Shown here one piece after another: positions 1-8,490 of a stretch of 38,082 nucleotides of DNA (positions are counted from its first letter, which is position 1; the number at the start of each line of letters is the position of its first letter). Source of the DNA: CAG-488 sp963625295 (GTDB lineage: Bacteria; Bacillota; Clostridia; Oscillospirales; Acutalibacteraceae); assembly GCA_963625295.1 (NCBI GenBank), contig CAVFTC010000010.1, positions 1 through 38,082 of the forward strand, given 5' to 3'. Position numbers and translations under genes: made by a program. The notes under the pieces are model-generated. The model ran no database searches and had not been told where the DNA came from. It was given only the letters and a program-made list of their open reading frames with translations.

Positions 1-32
1 TTTTTGTACAACCTGACGAAAAATCTTACTGC

Positions 33-70
33 GCAATCCGCACACCTCAATTGTACGGTATTGCCTTAAG
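33..70 (-). repeat. Palindromic 3'-end element, copy 1
   Basis: Read on the minus strand this begins TTAAGGCAATACCG and folds back as GCAAT/ATTGC plus a six-pair CCGTAC/GTGCGG stem around a loop holding AATTGAGGT. It lies 11 bp past the stop codon of the DUF1934 gene. Related copies are at 7665, 14099, 16841, 18635 and 33244. A short T tract follows further on the minus strand (ATTTTTCG), so it may also end the ddl transcript. Confidence 0.6.
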
Positions 71-80
71 TCAGCTGTAC

Positions 81-497
81 TTATTTTTCCTCCGCCGTTA
101 TGCGGATTCTGTTTTTGCTTAGAAGCGTACCCTCAGCGTCAAGCTCATATGCAAATTCAAGCTTAACGAGCCTGCCTGCCTTGAATTCCGAGGCTACCAT
201 TGAGCCGGAAATTCCCATCATAAAGTTCCCCACGGGCGTTGAATAGCAGCAAACATTGCGTTTGCCTTTTTCAATCTTCATAACCGTGTTGTATGCGCCC
301 TCACGGATTATTTCAACGCATTGTCCGCCCGTTACGCTTATATGGGTTTTGCAACCCCTCATTTCATCGGACGGTTCGTCATATTTCACGGTATAATGCC
401 CTGTGCTGCCCTCGATATCGGCGTTTGTTATCATCTCCGAGTGCTCGGGTCTGCCGTCCGTCAGGTGCATATCGTGAATCGAAATCAGGCAATTCAT
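81..497 (-). CDS. DUF1934 (YwiB-like) beta-barrel protein
   Basis: A small cytoplasmic protein of 138 residues that matches the DUF1934/YwiB family by overall pattern: an N-terminal strand MNCLISIHDMH, a central ITVTGG-like turn (ISVTGG), and a C-terminal FAYELDAEGTLLSKNRIRIT. The family is calycin-like and has no established reaction. The ATG at 497 overlaps the ddl stop codon (ATGA), and GGGACGG just upstream serves as ribosome binding site. A GTG nine bases further upstream is also in frame but less well placed. The four-base overlap implies translational coupling to ddl, but that is no proof of a cell-wall role. The family assignment is from memory of the pattern. Confidence 0.75.
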   Translation of the reverse strand: MNCLISIHDMHLTDGRPEHSEMITNADIEGSTGHYTVKYDEPSDEMRGCKTHISVTGGQCVEIIREGAYNTVMKIEKGKRNVCCYSTPVGNFMMGISGSMVASEFKAGRLVKLEFAYELDAEGTLLSKNRIRITAEEK

Positions 498-1564
498 CCG
501 TCCCACTTCTCCGCTGCAAGCGTAAGAAGCCGGTCGATAAGCTCACTGTAGGGAATTCCCGAAGCGGCGAACATCTTGGGGTACATCGAAATCGAAGTAA
601 ATCCCGGAATCGTGTTCGGCTCGTTAAGCATGACCTTTCCATCGCTGCGTCTTACAAAGAAATCGACTCTTGCAAGTCCGCTGCAGCCGAGTGCCTTGTA
701 TGCGTTACACGCCGCAGCTCTTACCTCGTCAAGCTTCTCCTGCGGCAGTCTTGCCGGAATGTGAAGCTCGCTTGACGGATTGACATATTTCGCTTCAAAA
801 TCATAGAAATCGTTGCACGGAACTATCTCGCCGCAGGTTGACGCTATCGACTCTTCGTTGCCGAGAACGGCACATTCTACCTCCATGCCGTCAACACCCT
901 CTTCGAGAACGATTTTGCTGTCCTCGTTAAAGGCCTTGTCAATGGCTCTCTTGAGCGAATCGGCATCAACCGCCTTGGTTACGCCGACCGACGAGCCTGC
1001 ATTTGCCGGCTTAACAAAGATCGGGAAGCCGAGATATTCCTCGGCTTTTTTATTGTACTCCTCCGGGGTCTTGTCGTATTCATACTTAGTGAAGCCGAGC
1101 CATTTCGCCTGCGGAATACCTGCCGCATCGGCAAGAGTATTCGTCATTGCCTTATCCATGCAGCAAGCGGAGGAAAGCATATCACAGCCGACATACGGAA
1201 TTCCGGCGATTTGAAGAAAGCCTTGTATCGTTCCGTCCTCGCCGTTCTTGCCGTGAAGCACGGGAAAGACAACATCAATATGTATTTTTTCGATTCCGTC
1301 CTCACGGAAAACGAGGATACCGTGATCCTTGCGATCGGGTGAAATTACAGCCTTGGTGAGCGCCTTTTCGTCCTCAAGCCATTTGTCCTCGGGCAGCTTT
1401 GCAACATCGCCGTCATACTTGAACCAGCGGCCGTCCTTTGTGATTCCGATAAGGATAAGATTATATTTATCCCTCGGTGTGTTTTCAATTACGGAGCGTG
1501 CGGAAACGACCGAAACATCATGCTCGCTCGAAACGCCGCCGAAAAGAATAAGTGCGTTTTTCAT
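494..1564 (-). CDS. ddl: D-alanine--D-alanine ligase
   Basis: An ATP-grasp ligase that joins two D-alanines for the peptidoglycan stem peptide, in the cytoplasm. The N-terminal domain opens with ALILFGGVSSEHDVSVVSAR, which carries the conserved GG-SxEHxVS motif. The middle has the lid region YVGCDMLSSACCMDKAMT, and the C-terminus has the catalytic NEPNTIPGFTSISMYP, where the E-x-N metal ligands are kept. The length of 356 residues is normal for Ddl. The start is taken as the ATG at 1564, with AGGA ten bases upstream; an in-frame GTG at 1573 is an alternative. Its divergent promoter faces the gyrase operon. The family includes the VanA/VanG-type D-Ala-D-Lac or D-Ala-D-Ser ligases; nothing around it (no vanH/X/T) suggests those. 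Confidence 0.93.
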   Translation of the reverse strand: MKNALILFGGVSSEHDVSVVSARSVIENTPRDKYNLILIGITKDGRWFKYDGDVAKLPEDKWLEDEKALTKAVISPDRKDHGILVFREDGIEKIHIDVVFPVLHGKNGEDGTIQGFLQIAGIPYVGCDMLSSACCMDKAMTNTLADAAGIPQAKWLGFTKYEYDKTPEEYNKKAEEYLGFPIFVKPANAGSSVGVTKAVDADSLKRAIDKAFNEDSKIVLEEGVDGMEVECAVLGNEESIASTCGEIVPCNDFYDFEAKYVNPSSELHIPARLPQEKLDEVRAAACNAYKALGCSGLARVDFFVRRSDGKVMLNEPNTIPGFTSISMYPKMFAASGIPYSELIDRLLTLAAEKWDG

Positions 1565-1645
1565 TGCAGTCACATCCTGATAAATTCTGCGGTATTTTTG
1601 TCGGTAACCGCACTGTAAAACTACCGTAGGTTACCATACCTATAC

Positions 1646-1674
1646 ACAATAGTTAATATTATCATAACAGTCAA
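1646..1674 (-). promoter_or_regulatory. Candidate sigma-A promoter of ddl
   Basis: On the minus strand TTGACT (1674-1669) and TATTGT (1651-1646) are separated by 17 bp, about 80 bp before the ddl start. The -35 matches consensus in five of six bases, the -10 in four. Assigned by eye. Confidence 0.45.
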
Positions 1675-1734
1675 ATCAAGTCAAGAAAAATTGCCTTTCA
1701 ATGATATTTCTCCATACAAATTTATAAAAAAATA

Positions 1735-1763
1735 GTGACAAAAGTCTATTTATATGATATAAT
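1735..1763 (+). promoter_or_regulatory. Sigma-A promoter of the gyrBA operon
   Basis: GTGACA (1735-1740), a 17-bp spacer and a perfect TATAAT (1758-1763). A second TATAAT lies at 1785-1790 without an equally good -35. The transcript would start near 1770 and first reach the 289-aa gene, then gyrB, gyrA and probably mgsA. Confidence 0.65.
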
Positions 1764-1816
1764 CTTAACTGTTATGTACAGTAGTATAATTATGCTTATT
1801 TTAAGGAGAAAAAGAC

Positions 1817-2686
1817 ATGGAACTTAACGAAGCTCTCGGTTTGATAATGAAGGGCATAGAAAGCACGATGAACGATCACGGATTCAGCGTGGTAATCCCC
1901 GAAGGAACCGAAAAGGGTGCAATTCCCGTTGCCGTAAAGAACGGCAGCTCGACTCTCACCTACACAGGCAAAAAAGGCTCGATAAAAATCGAATTCCTTG
2001 AGGGTAAAATTTCCCTGCTCTGCGCCCAATCGCAGGCGGCGGAGGCGGTTGACGACGACTACAAAAAGGTCACCATGACCCTTTTTAACCCCGAAAACGC
2101 CGACAGCAGGGACATCAAATATCTTGTCAATGATTTCTGCGACGGAATCATTGAGACCTACGGCAAAAAGAATAAAGGCTCGAAGAAGCTGCCTCAGCCC
2201 GTTTCCAAGGCGGAGGCTAAGAGCGGTGCGGCGTATTATGACCTCAACACGCTCGGCAGCAGATTTGTTGTCATCTATCCGGATCTGAAAGAGGTTTACA
2301 GAGCCAATGTTACAAAATACGGCGAATTCCTCGCCGACGACTTCTTCCTCAATTACGGTAACGCAAAGGTTCGTGAAACAGTTCAGCGCAACGACCCCAC
2401 CCAGATGAAAAAGCTTTTCAATATGTTTAACGAGATTTACAATGACGGTACAAACCAGACTCAGAGTGTTATTGTTGTCACGATTCTCGGCTCGCTCTAT
2501 GATGATGAGCAGCTTCTTGCGAACTGCGTTGACTACATGGGCGACATGACTCTTTCCGTTATCGAAACGAACAAGCTTCTCAGAAAATCATCCGTAAGGG
2601 CAAAGCTGGAGCACCCGCCCCTCTATAAGCCCAAGAAGCAGAAGAAAATGCCGTCATTTATGAACACACTGAACGGAGGTAATTGA
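1817..2686 (+). CDS. Conserved-looking protein of unknown function upstream of gyrB
   Basis: I do not recognise this 289-residue protein. It has no signal peptide and no membrane segment, so it should be cytosolic. The N-terminal ~90 residues look like an alpha/beta fold with short strands (VVIPEG, IPVAVKNG, STLTYTGKKGSIKIEFL). A lysine-rich linker (KKNKGSKKLPQ) separates them from a mostly helical C-terminal half, which ends in a basic tail (KPKKQKKMPSF). The ATG has AAGGAG eight bases upstream. The stop codon is two bases before the gyrB GTG, and the gyrB ribosome binding site lies inside this gene, so the two are surely cotranscribed. Codon use resembles that of the gyrase genes. A role linked to DNA topology is only guilt by association. 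Confidence 0.85.
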   Translation: MELNEALGLIMKGIESTMNDHGFSVVIPEGTEKGAIPVAVKNGSSTLTYTGKKGSIKIEFLEGKISLLCAQSQAAEAVDDDYKKVTMTLFNPENADSRDIKYLVNDFCDGIIETYGKKNKGSKKLPQPVSKAEAKSGAAYYDLNTLGSRFVVIYPDLKEVYRANVTKYGEFLADDFFLNYGNAKVRETVQRNDPTQMKKLFNMFNEIYNDGTNQTQSVIVVTILGSLYDDEQLLANCVDYMGDMTLSVIETNKLLRKSSVRAKLEHPPLYKPKKQKKMPSFMNTLNGGN

Positions 2687-2688
2687 TC

Positions 2689-4686
2689 GTGGCAAACGAA
2701 GAAAAGAATGAACCTATTATCGCCGTGGCGGAGGTAAGCGGTGATGAGCTGCTTGACGAAGCTATGGATACGGTCGTAACCGAGGAATACGGTGCAGACC
2801 AGATACAGGTTCTTGAAGGTCTTGAGGCCGTTCGTAAACGACCGGGTATGTACATCGGATCGACAGGTCCGAGAGGCCTGCATCACCTTGTTTACGAAAT
2901 CGTCGATAACTCAATTGACGAGGCTCTCGCAGGCTTCTGTACCCACATTGAGGTCGAGATCCTCCCGGGCAATATTATCTCCGTTTGCGATAACGGACGA
3001 GGTATTCCCGTCGCAATGCATGAAAAAATGGGCATTCCGACGCTGACGGTCGTTCTCACCGTTCTGCACGCAGGCGGTAAGTTCGGCGGCAGCGGCTACA
3101 AGGTTTCCGGCGGTCTGCACGGCGTCGGCTCATCGGTCGTTAACGCCCTTTCGGAGTGGATGGAGGCCGAGGTTTCCCGTGACGGTCATGTTCACTATCA
3201 GAAATTTTCACGAGGCAACGCCGTTTGCGACATGAAGGTGATTGGCGATACGGATAAAACCGGAACGCTTATCCGCTTCAAGCCCGACCCGGAAATTTTC
3301 ACCGAAACAACCGAGTATGATTTTGATGTTCTCGAAAGACGGCTTCGTGAGTCGGCATTTCTCAACGCAGGACTTTCCATCAAGCTGACCGATTCGAGAG
3401 ATCCCGAAAATATTGTCGAAAAGGTTTATTGCTACGAGGGCGGTCTGTCAAGCTTTGTTGAATACATCAACACAAGCCGTGCGCTTACTCCGCTCCACAC
3501 TCCCCCGATCCATATTTCAACGACCATCGGCGACAAGTCCGCCGAGGTTGCAATGGCATATAACGACAGCTACAACGAAATTATTCTTTCATTCGCAAAT
3601 AATGTTCACACCATCGACGGCGGTACTCACGAAACGGGCTTCAAAACTGCTCTGACCCGTGTTTTCAACGATTACGGCAGAAAATACGGCATACTCAAGG
3701 ACAGCGACAAAAAGCTCTCCGGTGAGGATGTCCGCGAGGGACTTTCCGCAGTTATCAGCGTCAAGCTGACCGAGGCTCAGTTCGAGGGTCAGACCAAGGG
3801 CAAGCTCGGCAATACGGAAATGACAGGTATTGTTTCGTCGCTCGTTTATGACAAGCTGATGACCTATTTTGAGGAAAATCCGTCCGTTGCAAAGGCGATT
3901 TTCTCCAAGGCTCTCGACGCTTCAAGAGCAAGAGAAGCTGCAAGAAAGGCTCGTGACCTTGCACGACGCAAGGGTGCGCTCGAAAGCAACTCGCTTCCCG
4001 GCAAGCTCGCCGACTGCACCGAAAAAAGTGCGGACAGCACAGAGCTTTACATCGTCGAGGGAGATTCGGCAGGCGGCTCTGCAAAAGAGGGTCGTGACAG
4101 ACAGTTCCAGGCTATCCTTCCGCTTTGGGGAAAGATGCTCAATGTTGAAAAATCACGCCTTGACAAGGTTATTACAAACGAAAAGCTTATCCCGATCGTT
4201 ACCGCTCTCGGTACAGGTATAGGCGAAGATTTTGATATAAACAAGCTCAGATATGACAAGGTTGTTATCATGGCTGATGCCGATGTTGACGGCGCTCATA
4301 TCAGAACACTTTTGCTCACATTCTTCTTCAGATACATGAGGCCTCTGCTTGACACCGGCCATGTTTATCTCGCCCAGCCCCCTCTTTTCAAGGTCAGCAA
4401 GGGCAAGAAGCATGTTTATGCCTTCTCGGACGAGGAGCGTGACAGACTCACAGAGGAAATGGGCGGCGGCTGCGATATTCAGCGATATAAAGGTCTTGGT
4501 GAAATGGATCCCATTCAGCTTTGGGAAACGACCATGGATCCGAAAACAAGAATTATGCTCCGAGTTACCCTTGAGGACGCAATGGAAGCCGACGAGACTT
4601 TCTCTATCCTTATGGGTGACAAGGTTGAGCCTCGCCGCAATTTTATAGAAAAGAACGCCAAGTACGTTCAGAATCTTGATGTATAA
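2689..4686 (+). CDS. gyrB: DNA gyrase subunit B
   Basis: The ATPase subunit of gyrase, which with GyrA introduces negative supercoils. The GHKL ATPase domain shows VRKRPGMYIGS, the N box in YEIVDNSIDEA, DNGRGIP and GGLHGVGSSVVNALS. The TOPRIM part has EGDSAGGSA near residue 457 and DADVDGAHIRTLL near residue 530, and the C-terminus has QRYKGLGEM. The start is taken as GTG at 2689, because GGAGGT ends eight bases before it; a TTG at 2683 sits only two bases from the same site. Even so, the N-terminus is about 25-30 residues longer and more acidic than in Bacillus GyrB. At 665 residues it lacks the extra domain of proteobacterial GyrB. A QTKGKLGN motif fits GyrB and ParE alike; the adjacent gyrA settles the call. 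Confidence 0.97.
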   Translation: MANEEKNEPIIAVAEVSGDELLDEAMDTVVTEEYGADQIQVLEGLEAVRKRPGMYIGSTGPRGLHHLVYEIVDNSIDEALAGFCTHIEVEILPGNIISVCDNGRGIPVAMHEKMGIPTLTVVLTVLHAGGKFGGSGYKVSGGLHGVGSSVVNALSEWMEAEVSRDGHVHYQKFSRGNAVCDMKVIGDTDKTGTLIRFKPDPEIFTETTEYDFDVLERRLRESAFLNAGLSIKLTDSRDPENIVEKVYCYEGGLSSFVEYINTSRALTPLHTPPIHISTTIGDKSAEVAMAYNDSYNEIILSFANNVHTIDGGTHETGFKTALTRVFNDYGRKYGILKDSDKKLSGEDVREGLSAVISVKLTEAQFEGQTKGKLGNTEMTGIVSSLVYDKLMTYFEENPSVAKAIFSKALDASRAREAARKARDLARRKGALESNSLPGKLADCTEKSADSTELYIVEGDSAGGSAKEGRDRQFQAILPLWGKMLNVEKSRLDKVITNEKLIPIVTALGTGIGEDFDINKLRYDKVVIMADADVDGAHIRTLLLTFFFRYMRPLLDTGHVYLAQPPLFKVSKGKKHVYAFSDEERDRLTEEMGGGCDIQRYKGLGEMDPIQLWETTMDPKTRIMLRVTLEDAMEADETFSILMGDKVEPRRNFIEKNAKYVQNLDV

Positions 4687-4701
4687 AGGAGGGAAGCTGA
4701 C

Positions 4702-7245
4702 ATGGCTAAGCAGGAAGGTTACCATCCGGATGAAAATTTCAAAGAAAATCTGGAGAATACCACCATATATAATGTAGATATCAACAAGGAAGTCAGAAAA
4801 GCTTTCCTTGATTATTCAATGTCGGTTATTGTTTCCCGTGCGTTGCCCGATGTGCGTGACGGCTTAAAGCCGGTTCACCGCCGTATCCTCTATACAATGT
4901 ACGAAAACAACCTGACTCCCGACAAGGCTTACCGTAAGTGCGCCGATACCGTCGGTTCGGTTCTCGGTCGCTATCATCCCCACGGTGACGCTTCCGTTTA
5001 CGACGCAATGGTTCGCCTTGCGCAGAGCTTTTCAATGAGATACACTCTTGTTGACGGTCACGGTAACTTCGGTTCAATCGACGGCGACCCGCCGGCTGCC
5101 TACCGATATACCGAGTCAAGAATGAGCAAAATGGCTCTTAAAATGCTGACCGATATCGACAAGGACACAATAGATTTCACAACAAACTACGACGACAGAC
5201 TCAAAGAGCCGACGGTTCTCCCCTCCCGTTTCCCGAACATTCTCGTAAACGGTTCAATGGGCATCGCCGTCGGTATGGCAACGAATATTCCGCCTCACAA
5301 TCTGCGTGAGGTCATCGACGGAATGTGCTGTCTTATCGACAATCCCGACGCTTCGCTCGACGAGCTTATGGAGCACATCAAGGGACCCGATTTTCCGACC
5401 TACGGAATCATCATGGGTCGCTCCGGAATGAGGGCGGCTTACGCAACAGGCCGAGGCAAGATAGTTGTCCGTGCCCGTGCGGAAATTGTCGAAAAAAAGA
5501 ACGGTCGCTTTGAAATTAAAGTCACCGAAATTCCCTATAATGTTAATAAAGCAAGGCTTATCGAGAGCATAGCGGATCTTGTTAAGGACAAAAAAATCGA
5601 GGGTATCTCCGATATCAACGATTATTCCTCAAAGGCCGGTATGCACATCTCCATCGACCTCAAGCGTGACGCAAACCCTCAGGTCGTCCTCAACCAGCTT
5701 TATTCCTACACCCAGCTTCAAACAACATTCGGAGTAATTCTTCTTGCAATCGTTAACGGCGAACCGAAGGTTCTTACTCTTAAAGAAATTCTTCAAAACT
5801 ACATCGACTTCCAGAAAGAGGTCGTTACAAGAAGAACCCGTCACGACCTCAAAAAAGCGCAGGACAGAGCACATATACTTGAAGGTCTTCTCACCGCTCT
5901 TGATTTCATTGACGAGGTTATCAATATTCTTCGCAATTCAAAGAGTGTTAACGAAGGTAAAGAGGCTCTCATGACGCGCTTCGGTCTTGACGATGTTCAG
6001 GCGCAGGCAATCGTTCAGATGCGTCTCGGTCAGTTGACCGGACTTGAAAGAATCAAGATTGAGGACGAGCTGGCCGAGCTTAAGGCAAGGATTGCCGAAT
6101 TCCTTGAGCTTCTCGGCGACGAGCACAAGCTTCTCGGTCTTGTCAAGGCGGAGGCTATGGAAATTTCCGACAAATACGGCGACGACCGCCGCACGGAGAT
6201 TATGAATGTTTCCGGCGAGGTTGACATTGAGGATCTTATCCCCGAGGAAACCTGCGTATTCACCCTGACCGACTTCGGCTATATCAAGCGTATTCCTATG
6301 TCGGAGTATCAGACTCAGCGCAGAGGCGGCAAGGGCATCAAGGGTCTTACAAGGCGTGAGGACGACATAGTAAAAACAATGTTCACCGCTTCGACTCACG
6401 ACCATATTGCGTTCTTCACCTCAAAGGGCAGAACCTTCAGGCTCAAGGGCTACGAGATTCCCGAGGGTTCAAGAACCAGCAAGGGCATGAATATCGTCAA
6501 CCTGCTTCCGCTTGAAAACGGAGAAACAATTTCTTCGATGGATTGCGGCAGCGGCGACGAATACAAATATCTGTGTATGTTTACCCGCAACGGCATTATC
6601 AAGCGTTCGGCAGTTACCGAATACTCTCATATTCGCCGAACAGGCGTTATTGCTATCACTCTTGATGAGGGCGATGAGCTTGCATGGGTCAAGCTGACAA
6701 AGGGCAACGACGATATTATCGTTGCAACCAGAAAGGGTATGTCGATCCGCTTCAACGAGAACGACGCCAGACCGATAGGCAGAACCGCACGAGGCGTTAA
6801 GGCAATTGAGCTTGCCGAGGGCGATGAGGTCATCGGCGTTGCAACGGTTGAGGAGGGTAAATCCATTCTCACCGTCAGCGAAACGGGCTTCGGACGCATC
6901 AGCGACTTTGACAATTACCGTGTTCAGTCCAGAGGCGGTAAGGGTCTTATCAACTACCACACGGAGAAAAACGGCGATGTCGCCGCAGTTACATCCGTCA
7001 GCGATGATAACGACATCATTCTCATTTCTTCCGACGGAATCATCATTCGTATTCCCGCAGACGGAATCAGCAAATTTGCCCGTCCGTCAAAGGGTGTTCG
7101 TGTAATGAGAGTTTCCGAGGGAGAGAAAATCATAACCCTCACCCCTGTTGAAAAGGAAGATGAGGAAGCTCCTGCCGAGGAAAACGCAGAGGGCGAGACG
7201 GCTCAGGCTGTCGAAAACAGTGAAACTGAAAACAACCCAGAATAA
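4702..7245 (+). CDS. gyrA: DNA gyrase subunit A
   Basis: The DNA breakage-reunion subunit of gyrase, 847 residues. The winged-helix region reads DGLKPVHRRILYTM, and the catalytic tyrosine is Tyr136 in AYRYTESR. The C-terminal beta-pinwheel carries the gyrase box QRRGGKG near residue 539, which separates GyrA from ParC. The tail after the last blade is rich in Glu and Asn. The quinolone region reads RYHPHGDASVYDA: aligned by the catalytic Tyr (136 here, 122 in E. coli), Ala97 takes the place of E. coli Ser83, while Asp101 keeps the place of Asp87. The gene follows gyrB by 15 bp, with AAGGAGGG as ribosome binding site. Confidence 0.97.
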   Translation: MAKQEGYHPDENFKENLENTTIYNVDINKEVRKAFLDYSMSVIVSRALPDVRDGLKPVHRRILYTMYENNLTPDKAYRKCADTVGSVLGRYHPHGDASVYDAMVRLAQSFSMRYTLVDGHGNFGSIDGDPPAAYRYTESRMSKMALKMLTDIDKDTIDFTTNYDDRLKEPTVLPSRFPNILVNGSMGIAVGMATNIPPHNLREVIDGMCCLIDNPDASLDELMEHIKGPDFPTYGIIMGRSGMRAAYATGRGKIVVRARAEIVEKKNGRFEIKVTEIPYNVNKARLIESIADLVKDKKIEGISDINDYSSKAGMHISIDLKRDANPQVVLNQLYSYTQLQTTFGVILLAIVNGEPKVLTLKEILQNYIDFQKEVVTRRTRHDLKKAQDRAHILEGLLTALDFIDEVINILRNSKSVNEGKEALMTRFGLDDVQAQAIVQMRLGQLTGLERIKIEDELAELKARIAEFLELLGDEHKLLGLVKAEAMEISDKYGDDRRTEIMNVSGEVDIEDLIPEETCVFTLTDFGYIKRIPMSEYQTQRRGGKGIKGLTRREDDIVKTMFTASTHDHIAFFTSKGRTFRLKGYEIPEGSRTSKGMNIVNLLPLENGETISSMDCGSGDEYKYLCMFTRNGIIKRSAVTEYSHIRRTGVIAITLDEGDELAWVKLTKGNDDIIVATRKGMSIRFNENDARPIGRTARGVKAIELAEGDEVIGVATVEEGKSILTVSETGFGRISDFDNYRVQSRGGKGLINYHTEKNGDVAAVTSVSDDNDIILISSDGIIIRIPADGISKFARPSKGVRVMRVSEGEKIITLTPVEKEDEEAPAEENAEGETAQAVENSETENNPE

Positions 7246-7263
7246 CCGGAACGGAGGTAATTT

Positions 7264-7668
7264 ATGAATATTGCTATTATTGCTCATGACGCAAAGAAGG
7301 AGCTTATGACACAGTTCTGCATTGCATATTGCGGAATTCTCAGCCGGCACAGAATTTTTGCAACCGGCACAACGGGTAAGCTCGTTGCCGACGCAACAGG
7401 TCTTGAGATTACGACCTTCCTGCGCGGCTCACAGGGCGGAGATCAGCAGATTGGTGCTCTCATTGCCTGCAACGAAATAGATATGCTTCTCATTTTCAAC
7501 GATCCGCTTGATCCCAAGGAGCATGAGCCGAATGTTTCAAGCTTGCTCAGACTTTGTGATGTTCACAATGTCCCTGCGGCAACAAACATTGCCACGGCAG
7601 AGGCTCTCATTCATTCGCTCGACAGGGGCGATCTTGACTGGCGTGATATCGTCAACCCGAAGTATTAA
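7264..7668 (+). CDS. mgsA: Methylglyoxal synthase
   Basis: Converts dihydroxyacetone phosphate to methylglyoxal and phosphate, a bypass that releases phosphate when sugar phosphates pile up. The 134-residue sequence has the phosphate-binding FATGTTGK, the catalytic-loop FLRGSQGGDQQIG and the family IFNDPLDPKEHEPNV segment with its aspartate, then RLCDVHNVPAATNIATAEALI. The length is typical. The ribosome binding site GGAGGT lies in the 18 bp after gyrA, so mgsA is probably the last gene of the gyrase operon. Its stop codon TAA is part of the palindromic element that starts at 7665. Confidence 0.93.
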   Translation: MNIAIIAHDAKKELMTQFCIAYCGILSRHRIFATGTTGKLVADATGLEITTFLRGSQGGDQQIGALIACNEIDMLLIFNDPLDPKEHEPNVSSLLRLCDVHNVPAATNIATAEALIHSLDRGDLDWRDIVNPKY

Positions 7669-7699
7669 GGCAACGCCGCACAAATTGCGGCAAGCCTTA
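7665..7699 (+). repeat. Palindromic 3'-end element, copy 2
   Basis: Begins TTAAGGCAACGCCGCA, and its TAA is the mgsA stop codon. AAGGC pairs with GCCTT, then after a small internal loop GCCGCA pairs with TGCGGC around CAAAT. No T tract follows on the plus strand, so it is not a typical intrinsic terminator. Confidence 0.6.
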
Positions 7700-7794
7700 C
7701 TTGAAATAATACAGCCTACCCGTGCTGTGCGGTAAAAAATATTTGCCGTGCGGATCGGGTTGCTGTGTCCTAAAAAACATGGCGGAGGAGAAAA

Positions 7795-8442
7795 ATGCGC
7801 TGTAAAAATTGCAAGAAAGAAATAAATCCGAACTTCATCAAGTGTCCGCATTGCGGCAAACCGATAAAGCGCAAGAAGCAGAGAGATAAAAAAGAGCTTG
7901 CGCTTGCAATCGGTTTTTTCGGTGTGGGAACAATTTTTGTAATTCTTGCCTTTTTCAGCCTGTTCTTCAAGTGCGCCTACTATTCCGAAATTGCAATGAT
8001 AATTTCGGTTATAATTTTTCTTGTATGTGTTCCGTTTATTTACGGCAATTATAAGGGTCTTTCGCAAAAAGCAGCGGAGATTCTCGGCGCTGTGCTGTCG
8101 CTGCCATTCATCGGCAACTGGCTTGCCATTGTCGTTTTTGCAAAGGTAAGCGTAAACTACGGCGGCTTAGCTGATTTCTATTATATTTTTTCGCTCGTCG
8201 CATTCGTTCTGACGGATATAATTCTCCTGCTCAGGGCTGCCGGTGTGTTCAAAAAGCCGTGGGCTCTTTCGTGGCTGACGCTGGCTCTTGGTACGGCAAG
8301 CGTCGGATTCACAATAGTATATTTTGCCTTGTCCGGCGTTGCAAAGGGCTTTGCTGTCGCAATTATTGCAGCACAGGCTCTCCTGCCGGAATACATGGCT
8401 TTTCACATTTTGATGACGGACTACAGAAAAGAAAAAAGATAA
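7795..8442 (+). CDS. Zinc-ribbon multipass membrane protein, function unknown
   Basis: A 215-residue protein with an N-terminal zinc ribbon (Cys3, Cys6, Cys17, Cys20 in CKNC and CPHC) and a very basic stretch KRKKQRDKK. About six hydrophobic segments follow, beginning with AIGFFGVGTIFVILAFFSLF. The arrangement predicts a cytosolic metal-binding head on an integral membrane protein. Such zinc-ribbon membrane proteins are common in Firmicutes and mostly unassigned; I do not recognise a subfamily. GGAGGAG is a strong ribosome binding site. It stands between mgsA and hisS with about 50 bp before hisS, so it may be cotranscribed with hisS-aspS. No clear promoter was found before it. Confidence 0.82.
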   Translation: MRCKNCKKEINPNFIKCPHCGKPIKRKKQRDKKELALAIGFFGVGTIFVILAFFSLFFKCAYYSEIAMIISVIIFLVCVPFIYGNYKGLSQKAAEILGAVLSLPFIGNWLAIVVFAKVSVNYGGLADFYYIFSLVAFVLTDIILLLRAAGVFKKPWALSWLTLALGTASVGFTIVYFALSGVAKGFAVAIIAAQALLPEYMAFHILMTDYRKEKR

Positions 8443-8490
8443 CTCGCCAAAACGGCAGTTACATAATATACCTCAGTGAGGAGTTTAATT

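Noticed and set aside
2683..2688. TTG start of gyrB at 2683
   Set aside because: It is only two bases after GGAGGT; GTG at 2689 has proper spacing.
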